Origin: Isoetes taiwanensis
Taxonomy: Eukaryota; Streptophyta; Lycopodiopsida; Isoetales; Isoetaceae
Direction of reading: 5' to 3'
Assembly (NCBI GenBank): GCA_021234155.1
Contig: JAJEKV010000001.1
Location: 27,979,768 to 28,043,767 of the forward strand
DNA length: 64,000 bases
Shown one piece after another: positions 23,556 through 34,290 of this stretch. The notes under the pieces were generated by a model, which saw only the letters and a program-made list of their open reading frames with translations, ran no database searches and was not told where the DNA came from. Made by a program: the position numbers and the translations under genes. How positions within the stretch are numbered: the stretch's first letter is position 1; every line of letters begins with the position of its first letter.

Positions 23556-24418
23556 TAGCAACAAGATTTGGAGCAGGTCTATTAAGTACAGTTCAAGTGT
23601 ACAATGGAGGATCTGGGTTTCAAGTATGGAAGGACCAGATTCAACATATTTTGGACGTTGAAAATTTGTGGGATATTGTAGATCCTACTAGTATTGGTAT
23701 AGTGGTTACTTGTGCAGGCAGTAGCAATAGTGCAGCAATTAATTCTGCTGAAGAAGGTGATGCTACCTCTGAAACTACAGGAGGAAGTAAACGGATTCCT
23801 GATGTAGCAAGTGCATGAGGAGGAGTTGCATCTGCAAGTACTCTTTCAACTCAAGTGAAAGAGGCAAGGGGAATTATCACAAGTAAGGTTGGACCAACCA
23901 TATTGCTGAAACTCATAGATATGTCCCCTAGGCAGATGTGGAGTTATATGCTCAAATATTATGAAAATAAGGTTCCTCTCAAATAGATGTTTTAGAAAAA
24001 GAACAGAGGGTGTTAAAGTGTAATGATGAAGAAGATGTGCCTGAATTTTTTAATAAATTCGACAATCCAATGGCTGATTTGGATGGGGCTGGAGTTGTCC
24101 TTAATGAGACCATTGCTAGAGCTGTAAGTTCAAACAGTCAACTGTCTCTCTTGATCAGAAATGTAGCTAAAACAAGAGAAGAAGCTGAAAATATGCTAAG
24201 AATAGAATTTGAGTAAAATAAGCTTATGAGAGATGAAGAAGGTGCTGAAATTTTCTTTGCTGGAAAAAACAAAAAAAGCACAAGGAGAAAGAATAGTATT
24301 TAATAATTGCTATGAAGCTGGCCATATTAAACCAAATTGCCCTAAACTTGGACATGAGATTACATGCTATAACTATAAAGGCAGAGGCCATGTTGTTGCA
24401 AAATGTCCAAGTCCTAAG
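23556..24418 (+). pseudogene. Copia gag, first part
   Basis: Frames contain NGGSGFQVWKDQIQHILDVE (Gag N-terminal domain) and later LRIEFE. A pair of zinc-knuckle-like motifs follows, NCYEAGHIKPNC and CYNYKGRGHVVAKC, in which some zinc-binding cysteines are lost. Frameshifts near 23820 and 24217 break the ORF. It is interrupted by the gypsy LTR right after CPSPKC. Confidence 0.75.
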
Positions 24419-24959
24419 TGTGACGACCATACGGATATTCGTATCATATGAACATTATACTCGTATGTACAAAAGATGGTTGTCACATGGATGCAAAAGG
24501 GTAGTCACACGGATGCAAAAAGGTAGTTGCACAAGACATGGTTTGAACTCGCAACCTTCCAGTTGCAAGTCTCACACCTTTGCCACGTGCGCTACCAATA
24601 TTTGTTAGAAAATATTCTCTCATGTCTTGTTCATATGTGGGGTTCTTTCTAGGAGGTTCTAGAATATTCTAGAACCTACATGCATGCGCGACACTTGGCA
24701 TGATCTCATCCATTGGAGTGGCGTGATCCTGATCGTTGGCCTAGATATATAAGGAGGCATCTCCTTCTTGTTGAACCATTCCGGTTCAATGCCAGTCTTG
24801 AGCCTTCTGGCATCCGCCTCGTGTTCCTGCTTGCCTTTGGGCCATTGTACTCTTGATTCCTATTCATATATCAGATTCTTTGCCGATCTTAGCATATTTC
24901 TTTCGTATCTATTGCATATTTTCCACGTATTTTCCTTGTTTTCACATAGGTTCATGACA
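24419..24959 (+). repeat. Presumed 5' LTR of the gypsy element
   Basis: Begins TGTGACGACC at the exact break in copia gag and plausibly ends ...CATGACA before TTTGAACC. A TATATAAGGAGG promoter-like segment lies near 24746. The 3' boundary is unproven because no second LTR is present and the primer site is atypical. Confidence 0.5.
24540..24598 (-). repeat. tRNA-like module within the gypsy LTR
   Basis: The minus strand reads TGGTAGCGCACGTGG (box-A-like), then GTTGCGAGTTCAAACC (box-B-like) about 40 bp on, as in tRNA genes and tRNA-derived SINEs. A proper acceptor stem is not evident. It is most likely a tRNA-derived SINE piece captured in the LTR. Confidence 0.45.
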
Positions 24960-25038
24960 GTTTGAACCAAAATCCCTTATCGGTTCTTGCCTGCTCTGAT
25001 CCTAAGCATTTTTTTGCTGGTATTTGGTGATTTTATAT

Positions 25039-26050
25039 CTATGGAGAAGGTTTCGACTTTATTACAACAGGTCCAACAACTTGTTCAAGTATGCCAGCAG
25101 TTGCAGTTGGACAATATGAGCTTAAGGAATGTGTTGCTTCACATGAATCTGCTTCTAGCTCTGGATTGAGGCTATCAGAACCTAAGATCAGTCTGCCAGA
25201 GAAGTTTGACGGCACTCGGTCCAAGCTCCGTGGTTTTTTGAATCAGATTGGGCTTGTGATCCAGTTCCACCCTCATAGATATCCCACGACCCAGGAACAC
25301 GTTGGGCTGATTGGTTCTCTTCTGTAATGGAGCTGAATGAAGAAGAGGCTGATCTGCAAGCAAGTGGGAATGTGAAGAAAATGCTTGACAGATCATCTCC
25401 TTCTGTGGCATCTACGTCAGCCCCAAAGGGCACGTCTGTTAGTTACGACCATAAGCCATAACGGAGCAACCATAATCTAATTCTATTTTTTGTTGTAAGA
25501 GCTACGGCAGGGGCTATTCCTGTCTAGAGAAATCCATCTATATATTCCCATAATTCTTTAATTCTTTAGAGTTTGAGGCATGCTTCGGAGACACCGATCG
25601 TCAGCGCACAACAGTCACAAAAATTTGCAATCTAAGGCAACGCTCTCGTCCAGCTTCAGTATATGCATCAGAATTTTGTCAAATTGCGGTAGATACTGCC
25701 TGGAATGATGTTGCACTTCGAGATTGTTTCCGAAGGGGGTTACGTGAGGATGTCAAAGATATGTTGTTGTCTACGGAGGACCCTCAGACTTTGCAGTTCG
25801 ATGTAATAATCGGCTCTTCGAACGTAGGCAAGAGAGATGTAGTCAAGTCTTCCCAATTCATACAAGCGCCTATAGCTACGCCTTCCCGGTCTCATCTGTA
25901 GAATCCAGGAGATCCAGACTTAAGCCTATGCAAATTGATCGGGCAGTTCGAGGACCTTTATCTGCCGCCAAGAAGCAGCGTCAGAGAGAGGCTAATCTTT
26001 GCCTCTACTGTGGAGGAGCTGGCCATATTGCTCGTGGATGCCCTGTGAAG
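25039..26050 (+). pseudogene. Gypsy gag with zinc knuckle
   Basis: A start near 25039 (MEKVSTLLQQVQQLVQVCQQ) gives a coiled-coil N-terminus. Later frames include LSLPEKFDGTRSKLRGFLNQ-like capsid sequence and, at about 25994-26050, CLYCGGAGHIARGC, a perfect CX2CX4HX4C knuckle. Frames shift several times. Confidence 0.7.
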
Positions 26051-26079
26051 CGCCCAAATTAGTCGAAAAACTTCAGGGG

Positions 26080-26487
26080 CCGGTCCGAGTAACAGGAGTG
26101 TCTCGTCGGCTGGCCGCCTTTTCTCAGACTCCTTCCACACTTTTTGACATGTTTATTCCATCGGATAAGGTCAACAAGGCATTCTTCATTTCTATATCAT
26201 TGAAATCAGAGGTTGGAAGATTGGACGCGTTGGCGCAACTTGATTGTGGTGCAAATGCTTACTTTATGGATAGTGTGTTCGTCAGTAAGCACGCCATCCC
26301 TAGAAGTAAGGTCGAGTATCCCGGTTCTGTTGAAGTGATTGATGGACGAGAGATCTCCTCGGGTGCAATCACAGAATGTACTACGCCTCTTCAGGTTTTG
26401 TTCGAGGGAGTTTCTTGTAGTATTTTCTTCAATCTCATCGCTAGCCTACATGCGCCAATAATCTTGGGTCTGCAACCCACAGATTGA
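26080..26487 (+). pseudogene. Gypsy aspartic protease region
   Basis: The frame 25999-26487 contains LDALAQLDCGANAYFMD. The position and pattern fit the retropepsin active-site loop, with DCGA in place of DSGA. It continues through FFNLIASLHAPIILGLQ-like sequence, matching the conserved end of gypsy proteases. Family assignment is from context. Confidence 0.6.
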
Positions 26488-26579
26488 TTGGCATACTAGT
26501 TGCTAGTTCTAGATCTAGTTCCAGTTTATCTGCAGTTCAGACCTCTATACCAACATCAACTTCGATCCGTGCAGTATCA

Positions 26580-27200
26580 TAGGCAGGGAAAAAATTACTA
26601 AACTCATAATTTAGATTAGCTAGAACTTCTGGCCTTCCAAAAAAAAAAAAAGATTAGCTAGAACAACTTTGGCTAATCTAATCCAAAATACATAGGAAAA
26701 CTTTCGAATGTTTGGCTAAAGTTGAATAATTTTCCTTTACTAGTTTTGAATGTTTGGCTATTTTTTGTTTGAACCTTTATATAAACTTTAGCCAAACATT
26801 TATGCTATGCCAAATTTTCTACTGTATGAACATATTAATAATAGAAATCTAATAGTTGGAGAACAAAAGCTGTCTATCTAATATAGTAATAGCAACCTCT
26901 ATTCCATAATCTCATGAATAATCTCATATTTTACATTAGCTATTAAAAAGTATGGCTAATCTATCCCTAAATGCTAGAAAAAACGTTCGAGCATTTGGCC
27001 AAAGTGGAAGAATTTTTCCTCTTCTACTTTCTTATATTTGGCTAAACCTTAGTGTAAGGAAGGTCAACTTTGAGATTTTTTGGCGATTTTTTTTCTTTTT
27101 TCCAAAAAATTCCTCCTTTGTAGTTTAGTCGTACTTTTTTCAAAAATGTCCGAAAAACCTCCATTTGGCTAATATTAGCCGCTATTTTTTCCATGATCGT
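26580..27200. other. AT-rich spacer or insertion inside gypsy pol
   Basis: About 600 bp with no frame. TTTGGCTAA-type words recur in both orientations, and a run of A occurs near 26640. It separates protease from reverse transcriptase and is probably a small insertion. Clear terminal repeats were not found. Confidence 0.4.
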
Positions 27201-27229
27201 GGGCCCCTGATTCCCTCCTTGGTGTTCTT

Positions 27230-27560
27230 ATTTCTGCTCTATATTCTGATTCGACTATTGCCTCTGCTCCAGTTCATGCCCCAGATTCTGACCATATTCT
27301 CGATGATGTCCCAGCTCGAGCTCTAGCTCCAGTTTCTGCTCCTGCTCCTGCTCCTGCTCTTGCTCTAGTTCTAGTTCCTGCTTCTGCTCCTGCTCCAGTT
27401 CTTGCTCGAGTCCCCGCTCCAGTTCCTGTTCCAGTTGCTCCTGCTCCTGCTTCTGTAGAGGCTTCTTCATGCCCTCAGTTTCATATCTCGAAGATTTCTC
27501 TTCACGAGTTCATTAAATGTGGAAGGCAAGATCCAAATTCAGTATTTGCAATCCAGGTTC
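27230..27560 (+). other. Pro/Ala-rich linker with degenerate hexanucleotide repeat
   Basis: The plus frame reads repeated alternations of Pro-Ala and Leu-Val (for example SAPAPAPALALV) encoded by GCTCCT-type repeats. It ends in HISKISLHEFIKCG and leads into reverse transcriptase. The antisense Glu/Gln/Leu frame is its shadow. Confidence 0.55.
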
Positions 27561-27583
27561 ACCCGTCGGCTAGCTCGGCACCA

Positions 27584-28400
27584 GTGAAGTCTGCTCCAAT
27601 GCTCCCAGATAAATATGGCGACTTCTCTGATGTTTTTGACAAAGTCAAGGCCAGCAAGCTCTCAGAGCATCGTCCATATGATTGTCCTATTGATTTGCAG
27701 CCCGGGACAATGCCACCATATAGTCCGATATATGGTCTATCTCCCACTGAGTTGAAGGTTTTGAGGGATATTGAAGAGAATCTAGCCACTGGTTTCATTC
27801 GACATTCTTAGTCCCCTGCTGGAGCGTCTATCTTCTTCGTCAAAAAGAAGGATGGAGCGTCTATCTTCTTCGTCAAAAAGAAGGATGATTCGCTGCGTCT
27901 GGCCGTTGATTATCGTGTCATCAATAAAATCACAGTGTCGAATCGGTATCCGCTTCCTCTAATCCCAGAGTTGTTGGACGACTCCAAGGTGCGCATTATT
28001 TTACGAAGATTGATCTTCGGGGTGCCTACAATCTTATCTGGATCCGGGAGGGTGATGAATGGAAAACAGCTTTTCGTACTCGGTATGGCCATTTTAAGTA
28101 CACAATTATGCCATTTATCTGGATGATATTCTTATTTATTCTAAGACTCTCGAATAACATGAGAGGCATGTTAGACAGGTCCTTCAGAAGCTTCATGAGC
28201 ATGGGTTATATGCCAAACTTGAAAAGTGTTAGTTCGAGCAGGATAATGTAGAGTTCCTTGGCTATCATATCACTCCACATGGAGTCTCTATGGATCCCGA
28301 AAAGGTCAACACTGTTCTGGAGTGGCAAATACCTTCATCCATTCGAGATGTTCAGTGTTTTCTTGGGTTTATCAATTTCTATCGGCGTTTCATTTGGGAT
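27584..28400 (+). pseudogene. Gypsy reverse transcriptase, deleted core
   Basis: Conserved pieces in order: [57 protein letters not shown], then a YLDDILIY-like stretch in a shifted frame and FLGYHITPHGVSMDPEKV. The DNA between TIMP and the YLDD region is missing. A 33-bp tandem duplication (27821-27886) repeats [10 protein letters not shown] in frame. It cannot be active. Confidence 0.85.
27821..27886 (+). repeat. 33-bp in-frame tandem duplication in reverse transcriptase
   Basis: The sequence beginning GGAGCGTCTATCTTCTTCG and ending AAGAAGGAT occurs twice back to back, adding eleven codons. Confidence 0.85.
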
Positions 28401-28960
28401 TATTCGGATTGACATGCCTCACAGTTAAGGACGTGCCATTTGAATGGAGTGTGGAAGCGAAATCTGCTTTCGTTACTTTGAAGCATGCTTTTACCACGGT
28501 GCCAGTTCTTGCTCATACAGATCCTTTGCGCCCATATGTTGTCGAAGCAGATGCTTCTGATTTTGCTCTTGGTGGGATCCTGTCACAGGAGGGGGGTGAC
28601 CATGAACTGCAGCCAATCGCCTATCACTCACGAAAGTTTCAGGCTGCTGAAATCAACTATTCCATTTATGGCAAGGAGTTGTTGGCAATAGTGGATTCTT
28701 TCCAGGAGTGGAGGCGTTTCCTGGAGGGATCTCCTTATAAGGTCACAGTCTATACAGATCATCGAAATCTAGAATATTTTCAGTCTGCTCGAGTGCTCAA
28801 CCGTCTCCAGGCCCAGTGGCATACTCAAGTATTATCCCATATTGATTTCATGATCAAGTACCATCCTGAATCCCCCCAAGGGAAGCCTGATGTCTTGTCT
28901 CGGTGCTCCTACCTTGAGCCCAAGCTAGGTGATTCTGCATTTGATCAGCAATCACAGGTT
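28322..28960 (+). pseudogene. Gypsy RNase H
   Basis: The 320-codon frame contains VEADASDFALGGILSQ, HSRKFQAAEINYSIYGKELL and TDHRNLEYF, then LSHIDFMIKYHPESPQGKPD, ending DVLSRCSYL. These are the hallmark Ty3/gypsy RNase H motifs with catalytic D and E residues. The frame itself is intact but isolated from the broken parts on both sides. Confidence 0.88.
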
Positions 28961-30005
28961 ATTCTAGGGCCTGATCGGTTCCAGCTTATGGCCCTCACTT
29001 TGTTCGAGAGGCCCCATGATACGGCCTTGTTGGAGTTTGTTCGAGCATCTCGCCCTCCGATCCATTGGCTCAAGATGTATTCTCACACCTTGACTCTGCA
29101 TCATCTTCTCGGCAAATGCGATCAAACTATGATTGTTTTGAGGTTCGAGATGGACTCCTGTTCCGTGATGGGCTTCTGTATGTACCAGATGGTGCTTCTC
29201 GGCTTCGGGTTCTCCAGGCTTGCCCATGGTTCGCCAATGGCTGGACATTTGGGAGTAGCCAAAACTCTTGAACTTATTAGTTGAATCGCTCTGTCAAAGC
29301 TTTTATTCGACCTCGTGACATCTGTTGTCGAGCAAAGGTTCCAAGGCATCTTCCTCATGGCCTTCTTCAGCCATTGAGGTACCAGATGGACCTTGGAAGA
29401 GCATTTCTATAGACTTTATTTCGAAGCTGCCAACCTCCCGGGTTTATGATGCCATCATGGTTGTTATTGATCGTTTCTCTAAGATGGCTCATTTTATGGA
29501 AGACTTTCGGTTTGTAGCCCCCCCGAAAAACACCACCGGAAAATTCTAGATGAAGAAAAACAGGAAAAGAAACGGATAAAAAGCATTGGAAAGTGTTAAA
29601 AACTTGAAAAAAATTGCCCGGGAAAGCTTTTCCGGGGAGGGGGGGACTGTAAAACGAAAACTACCCCGTTTTATTCCCTGCAACATCACCACCACCAGTG
29701 AGGGAACATCGGATCTTCTTCTTCGTGAAGTAGTCAGACTTCATGGCTTGCCCGATACTATCGTCAAGATCATGGACCGCAGTTCGTCGCAGGTTTTTGG
29801 AAGCGACTTTTGGAGTTATTGTATATCGACTGCTCACTGACATCTGGTCATCAGCTAGAAAGTAATGGGCAGGTAGAGTGCACTAATCAGACTCTGGATC
29901 AATATTTAAGGTGTTTTATCAGTTATCAGCAGGATGATTAAGTCCATTATCTTCCTTAGCTGAGTTTGCCTATAATAACTCAGTACATGCATCCATTGGC
30001 CATGA
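28961..30005 (+). pseudogene. Gypsy integrase, broken
   Basis: Contains MAGHLGVAKTLELI (the His part of the zinc domain), VPDGPWKSISIDFISKLP, MVVIDRFSKMAHF (first catalytic Asp region), then after a disturbed stretch LLREVVRLHGLPDTIV. Stops and shifts are frequent, and the end is lost at the junction with copia. Confidence 0.8.
29520..29695. other. Anomalous low-complexity patch in integrase
   Basis: The integrase homology breaks off after the VAPPKNTTGKF region and resumes with EVVRLHGLPD. The 170 bp between is purine-rich with runs such as GGGGAGGGGGGAC and shows no integrase similarity. It may be a small insertion or local sequencing or assembly error. Confidence 0.4.
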
Positions 30006-30009
30006 GTAT

Positions 30010-30462
30010 AGTAGGGAAAGAGGAAGATGTCGAGAGGCAAGGGGGAGAGATGGCTTCATGAGAAAAAGAGGAGGAGCTGCAAGAGTGCATATTGCCCAAG
30101 AAAAGGTTGAAGCAAATGAAAAGGAAAAATCTACTGATGATGAGGTAAATCATGTTTGCTCATTGAGTAATATAGATACAAGGGCTAATGACAAAAATTC
30201 TGTGATTGTAGTTGATAGTGGAGCTAAGAGATCAATATTAAGATCCTCAGACATGCTCAAAAGGAAAAAATCAGCTCGCTCAAAACATGTGCAAGTAGGA
30301 AATGGAGAGTTGCAAGCTATTGATGGATGTAGAATGCTGCAACTAATGGATCTTGAAGGAAATGCAATCAATCTTGAAAATGTGTTGTGTGTTCCCAGTT
30401 TGATAAAAAAATTGGTTTCAGTTTCTCAACTTGTAGATCTAGGTTACAAAAATCTTCTTTGA
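30010..30462 (+). pseudogene. Copia gag end and protease
   Basis: The frame 30058-30462 contains VIVVDSGAKRSIL, the retropepsin D-S-G active site in copia context, and LENVLCVPSLIKKLVSVSQL, the typical copia protease end. It continues the gag interrupted at 24419. A TGA at 30460-30462 ends this frame. Confidence 0.82.
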
Positions 30463-31514
30463 GAAGAAAGTTTGTAAAATCTTTATGAATAATAAATTGA
30501 AGTTCTTGACAAATCGAGTTGGAAACTTGTTTCAAGTAAATAATTGTCCTATTGATGGCATAAATGCTATAATATTGTGGAACTGTGGCGCAATAGGTTG
30601 ACACACACACATAATAACAATGTGAAATTTATGGCTAGAAAAGGCTTCATAGAATGCACTAGATGATGACAACTGCATATGTGAAGGATGTATGTTGGGT
30701 AAAATCAGCGGGATGCCTTTCTCTAAATCAAGAAAAAAGGCAAATGGAATTTTAGACTTGGTACACATAGACTTATGTGAACCTCTAAATGTTAGAGGGA
30801 GGAATGGAAAAAGATATCCCATATCAGACAAACAAACAAAAAACTGAGATGCATTAGGTCAGACCGAGGAAGTGAATATCTATCTAACTAATTCAAGGTT
30901 TTTTGTCTATCAAAAGGAATTAGATGAAAGTTAACTTGCAGGTACACACCACAACAAAACGGAACTGCAGAAAGAAGAAACAGAACTTTACTTGATGCAG
31001 TTAGATCAATGCTGAAATTTTCAGGTCTGCCTAATCATTTCTGGGAGGAAGCCTTAAAAACAGCAATCTATGTTCAAAACAGATTGCCAACATCAAGCTT
31101 AAAAGGAATATCCCTAAACTAGTGTGGTCAAATGAAAATTTTGTTGACTATAGCATTTTTAGGGCATATGGATGCTTAGGTTGCATTCATGTGCCAACTG
31201 AGTTAAGAAGAAAGTTGGATGATAAGGCAGAAGTTGGCTACTTAGTTGGCTATGACAAGCAAACCAAAGGTTACAGAATGCATGTACCTAAGTCAAACAA
31301 AATAATCATAAGCAGGGATATTATATTTGATGAGCATACTTTTTACAAAGACAGAAAGAAATTAGAACCAGCAAATAAAAAATGGTTGGTTCAAACACCA
31401 ACAGGTTACAAGTTGGAAAATGATGATGACAACAGTTTAGATATGACAGACATAAAGATTGTTGACAATAAAAAAAAAAAAGCAAACAATATAAATGATA
31501 AAATGCAGCAATAG
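30463..31514 (+). pseudogene. Copia integrase
   Basis: Broken frames include LWHxR-like sequence, YTPQQNGTAERRN-like sequence near 30940, SMLKFSGLPNHFWEEAL, and in the 31122-31514 frame AYGCLGCIHVPTELRRKLDD and EVGYLVGYDKQTKGYRMH. The catalytic Asp region around 30770-30880 is shortened. A lysine/asparagine-rich tail follows. Confidence 0.8.
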
Positions 31515-31712
31515 GAAGCGGTGTAAACTCTGAGGCAAATGAAGTGGACAGACAAAGCAAAAACTCAGATAGAAAAATTGAAAGCGGATCTTCCTTTGAA
31601 TGAAAATGAATATGGCAGGTTGGGGAGTGGCAGAAGTAGGAGATTAGAAAAACTTTTTGAAAATCCTGATCCAGAACAGATACTTGCAATACTTGATACT
31701 TGATGATACTTG

Positions 31713-32174
31713 ATGTTATTTTGCTACATATTCTAAATGAGGTGCACCCTGGACTACCACAGTCGTTGGATTCGTCGATCCTACGACCCAGATTGTATGT
31801 TAAGGCTTCTGGGCGCCTTTCGTTTCGCTTATAATCATTTATGATTAGAGGCGCCTATGCTTTTGAAATATGAAATATGATTTCCCCTAAGGTTTTGAGG
31901 GAATATCGAACCTCTATACGTCTTTGCCTAAGATTTTAGAATATGAAATACGGGGGCTCGAACCTCTACCAAAATAACTCAATGTCCTAATAAGATTACT
32001 TTAACCAATATACCCAGTGAGTTAATGTGATTATTTTTTATCTTGAATCTATTTTTATTTTTTTTATAATAACTTATTCATTTTTTTTGGGATGTATGGT
32101 CTATGGTTTCAGGAATTGTTATTTTTACATCCATATCAAATCCCCCTGGAAGCCCCTCTTATTTTGCTACATAT
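31713..32174 (-). mobile_element. SINE-like insertion flanked by 17-bp direct repeats
   Basis: TTATTTTGCTACATATT occurs at about 31713-31729 and again at about 32158-32174, bracketing roughly 430 bp that interrupt copia pol. On the minus strand the insert contains a tRNA-like block (31951-32022) with GGTTCGAGCCC, a perfect box B, and GGTATATTGGTTAAAG upstream as a weak box A. Long target duplications and RNA polymerase III boxes are SINE traits. No clear A-tail is visible. Confidence 0.5.
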
Positions 32175-32179
32175 TAATT

Positions 32180-32692
32180 CCAAGGTCATATGAAGAAGCT
32201 ATCAACTGTAGTGACAAGGCAAGCTGGATCCAAGCCATGACAGCAGAAATGAAGTCTTTTCAAGATACTGAAACCTTTGACGTGGTACAAAAATATGAAG
32301 GCACAAATATTATTGGTAATAAATGGATATTCAGTGTAAAAACAAATGCAGATGGAAATAGAATATTTCAAGCAAGGTTAGTAGCCCAAGATTTCTCTCA
32401 AAGGAAGGGAAAAGAGTATAATGAAAGATTCTCACCAATAGTGAATCTTACAAGTCTCAGAATAATGCTAACAATTGCAAATGCACTGAATCTAGAGTTG
32501 CATCACATGGATGTGAAAACAACATTCTTGAATGTTGAATTAAAGGAAGACATTTATATGAAGCAAGCACCTGACTATGAAAAGGAAAATATTTTAATTT
32601 GGAAGTTAAAAAAGGGCAGTTTATGGGCTAAGACAGTCACCTTGAGAATGTTATTTTTGTATGGGCAAATTCTTGAGAGAACAAGGACTTGA
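32180..32692 (+). pseudogene. Copia reverse transcriptase, first half
   Basis: Contains SWIQAMTAEMKSFQD, NKWIFSVKTNADGN, ARLVAQDFSQRKGKEY and HHMDVKTTFLNVELKEDIYM, the copia fingers and palm. The LYGLKQ region is frame-shifted near 32620 and a stop follows. Confidence 0.87.
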
Positions 32693-33700
32693 AAGATTAT
32701 AGAATGATATAAATCTATATAGATATAGAGATGGGGAATATTTTTGCTTAATAGCATTATATGTGGATGATTGTGTAATGATGGCAAACAATAATGACTA
32801 TTTAGCTCACTGCAAAAACATATTAAAAAGATTTGAAATGACTGATTTGGGTGAGTTGAAACAGTTTCCAAGAATTGAAGTCTGCAGGGATAGAGACAAA
32901 AAGGTACCTCATTCAGACAAAGCAGGCATGTACAAAACATATTGAAAAGATTCAACATGGAAGACACAAAAACCACCAAGACACCTATTGTTCCTGGTCA
33001 CATGTCGACAGATTATGTACAAGCTGATAAACAAGCACAAAATATGGAAAATGTCCCATATAGAGAACTAGTTGGACGTCAACAATACTAGACCTGACAT
33101 TTGTTATGCAGTTAACATCCTGAACAGGTACTGTAATAGTCCTACAAAGGCACATTGGGAAGCAACTAAACATGTATTAAAGTATCTAAAATGGACAGAA
33201 TTGCATAATATTCACATCAAATGATCTTAATCTAGTTGGCTTTAGTGATGCAGATTGGGAGGGAATTTGAGCACAAGAAAGTCAACTTTTGGCTATGTCA
33301 TTTTTCTTGGAGGAGGAGCCATAACTTGGAGAAGTAAAAAGCAAAATGTTATTGCAATGTCATTTGCTGAGGCAGAATACACTGTAAGTTCTTTATTAGC
33401 AAAGGTAATTGTATGGTTTGAGAAGATTGCTTGAAGAACTTGGTTTTAAACAAGAAGAGCCATCTGTTTTAATGATTGGCATTACGAGTTGTATGGCCAT
33501 TGTGAAAATCCAATGCAACATGAAAGGACAAAACACATAGAACTCAGTATACACTTCATTAAAGATGTAGCAGAAAAGGGTACATTCAAATGAAGTATAT
33601 AAACACAGGATTGCAAATTGCAGACATTTTTACCAAAGCATTGGTAGAAAGAAAATTTACGGATTTCAGAAATGACCTAGGAGTATTTAAACTGAGCAAT
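32693..33700 (+). pseudogene. Copia reverse transcriptase end and RNase H
   Basis: LYVDDCVMMANN (the YVDD catalytic motif) at about 32757, RFEMTDLGELKQF, then RPDICYAVNILNRY, STRKSTFGYVIFLGGGAI and, near 33590, GLQIADIFTKALVE. Several stops and frame changes interrupt it. A purine-rich tract (GAAGGAGGAG) directly precedes the 3' LTR. Confidence 0.85.
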
Positions 33701-33710
33701 GAAGGAGGAG

Positions 33711-34290
33711 TATTGACTTTGTATAGATACTCTAAGTGGTCATTACATAGTTTAACTGCAATGCACATTGTTAAGTTGCACAGAAGTATATGAAGCATGG
33801 TTGTACAGGTTAGTGTGTCTCACCTAGTGTGCATGGGTTAATAAATGAGAATAATTAAAGATACCTTAATATTTGAGGTCAGGCAATGGTGAATATGTTG
33901 GACCTTTATATTTAGATATTGGGTCATGGTTCGATCAAATGGTGGCAAAGCATATTTTCAAAATGGAAAGACCGTGAAGCATGGAGACTGTGCACACGAG
34001 TCCCATGCAGGCCAGAATTGTGCTGAAGCAGCCGGATCTGACCTATATATTGATAAAATAGTATGATAGAACATATATAAAGTTTCGATCAATTCAACCA
34101 AGTCACATATGCGAGAAAGGCTGAGTTTTTTTCTTTAAGTTATCATGAACAGTGTTTTATCCATCATCTTTTGAACAGTAAAAGTTTCAATGGTTGCATA
34201 TATGTGAAAATCCTATGTTGTTTGATTGATGCTTAATTATTTATTGTGACTTGTTTGTATATGAGATTTGGATATCAAATTGCGTAGACA
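33711..34290 (+). repeat. 3' LTR of second copia element
   Basis: 580 bp aligning with 22948-23515, ending GCGTAGACA. Confidence 0.85.

Larger units (their letters stand above)
24419..30005 (+). mobile_element. Ty3/gypsy retrotransposon, 3'-truncated, nested in copia gag
   Basis: A 5' LTR-like region (starting TGTGACG) is followed by gag with a zinc knuckle, an aspartic protease-like region, reverse transcriptase, RNase H and integrase. This is the gypsy order. Integrase stops abruptly at about 30005 where copia sequence resumes, so the 3' end and 3' LTR are missing. Many stops, a deletion in reverse transcriptase and local duplications show it is dead. Confidence 0.85.
22948..34290 (+). mobile_element. 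Ty1/copia LTR retrotransposon split by nested insertions
   Basis: LTRs of about 570-580 bp (22948-23515 and 33711-34290) are similar throughout. The 5' LTR is followed at 23536-23547 by TGGTATCAGAGC. The coding order gag, protease, integrase, reverse transcriptase, RNase H on the plus strand defines Ty1/copia. The gag frame is broken at 24419 by a Ty3/gypsy element and resumes near 30010. A second insertion sits at 31730-32157. Frames contain several stops, so the copy is inactive. A target duplication could not be found. Confidence 0.9.

Noticed and set aside
26580-27200. A defined MITE in gypsy pol
   Set aside because: Recurring TTTGGCTAA words suggest one, but no terminal inverted repeats or target duplication could be fixed.
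27255-27470. Glu/Gln/Leu-rich minus-strand frame
   Set aside because: Complement of the Pro/Ala-coding repeat in the gypsy linker.
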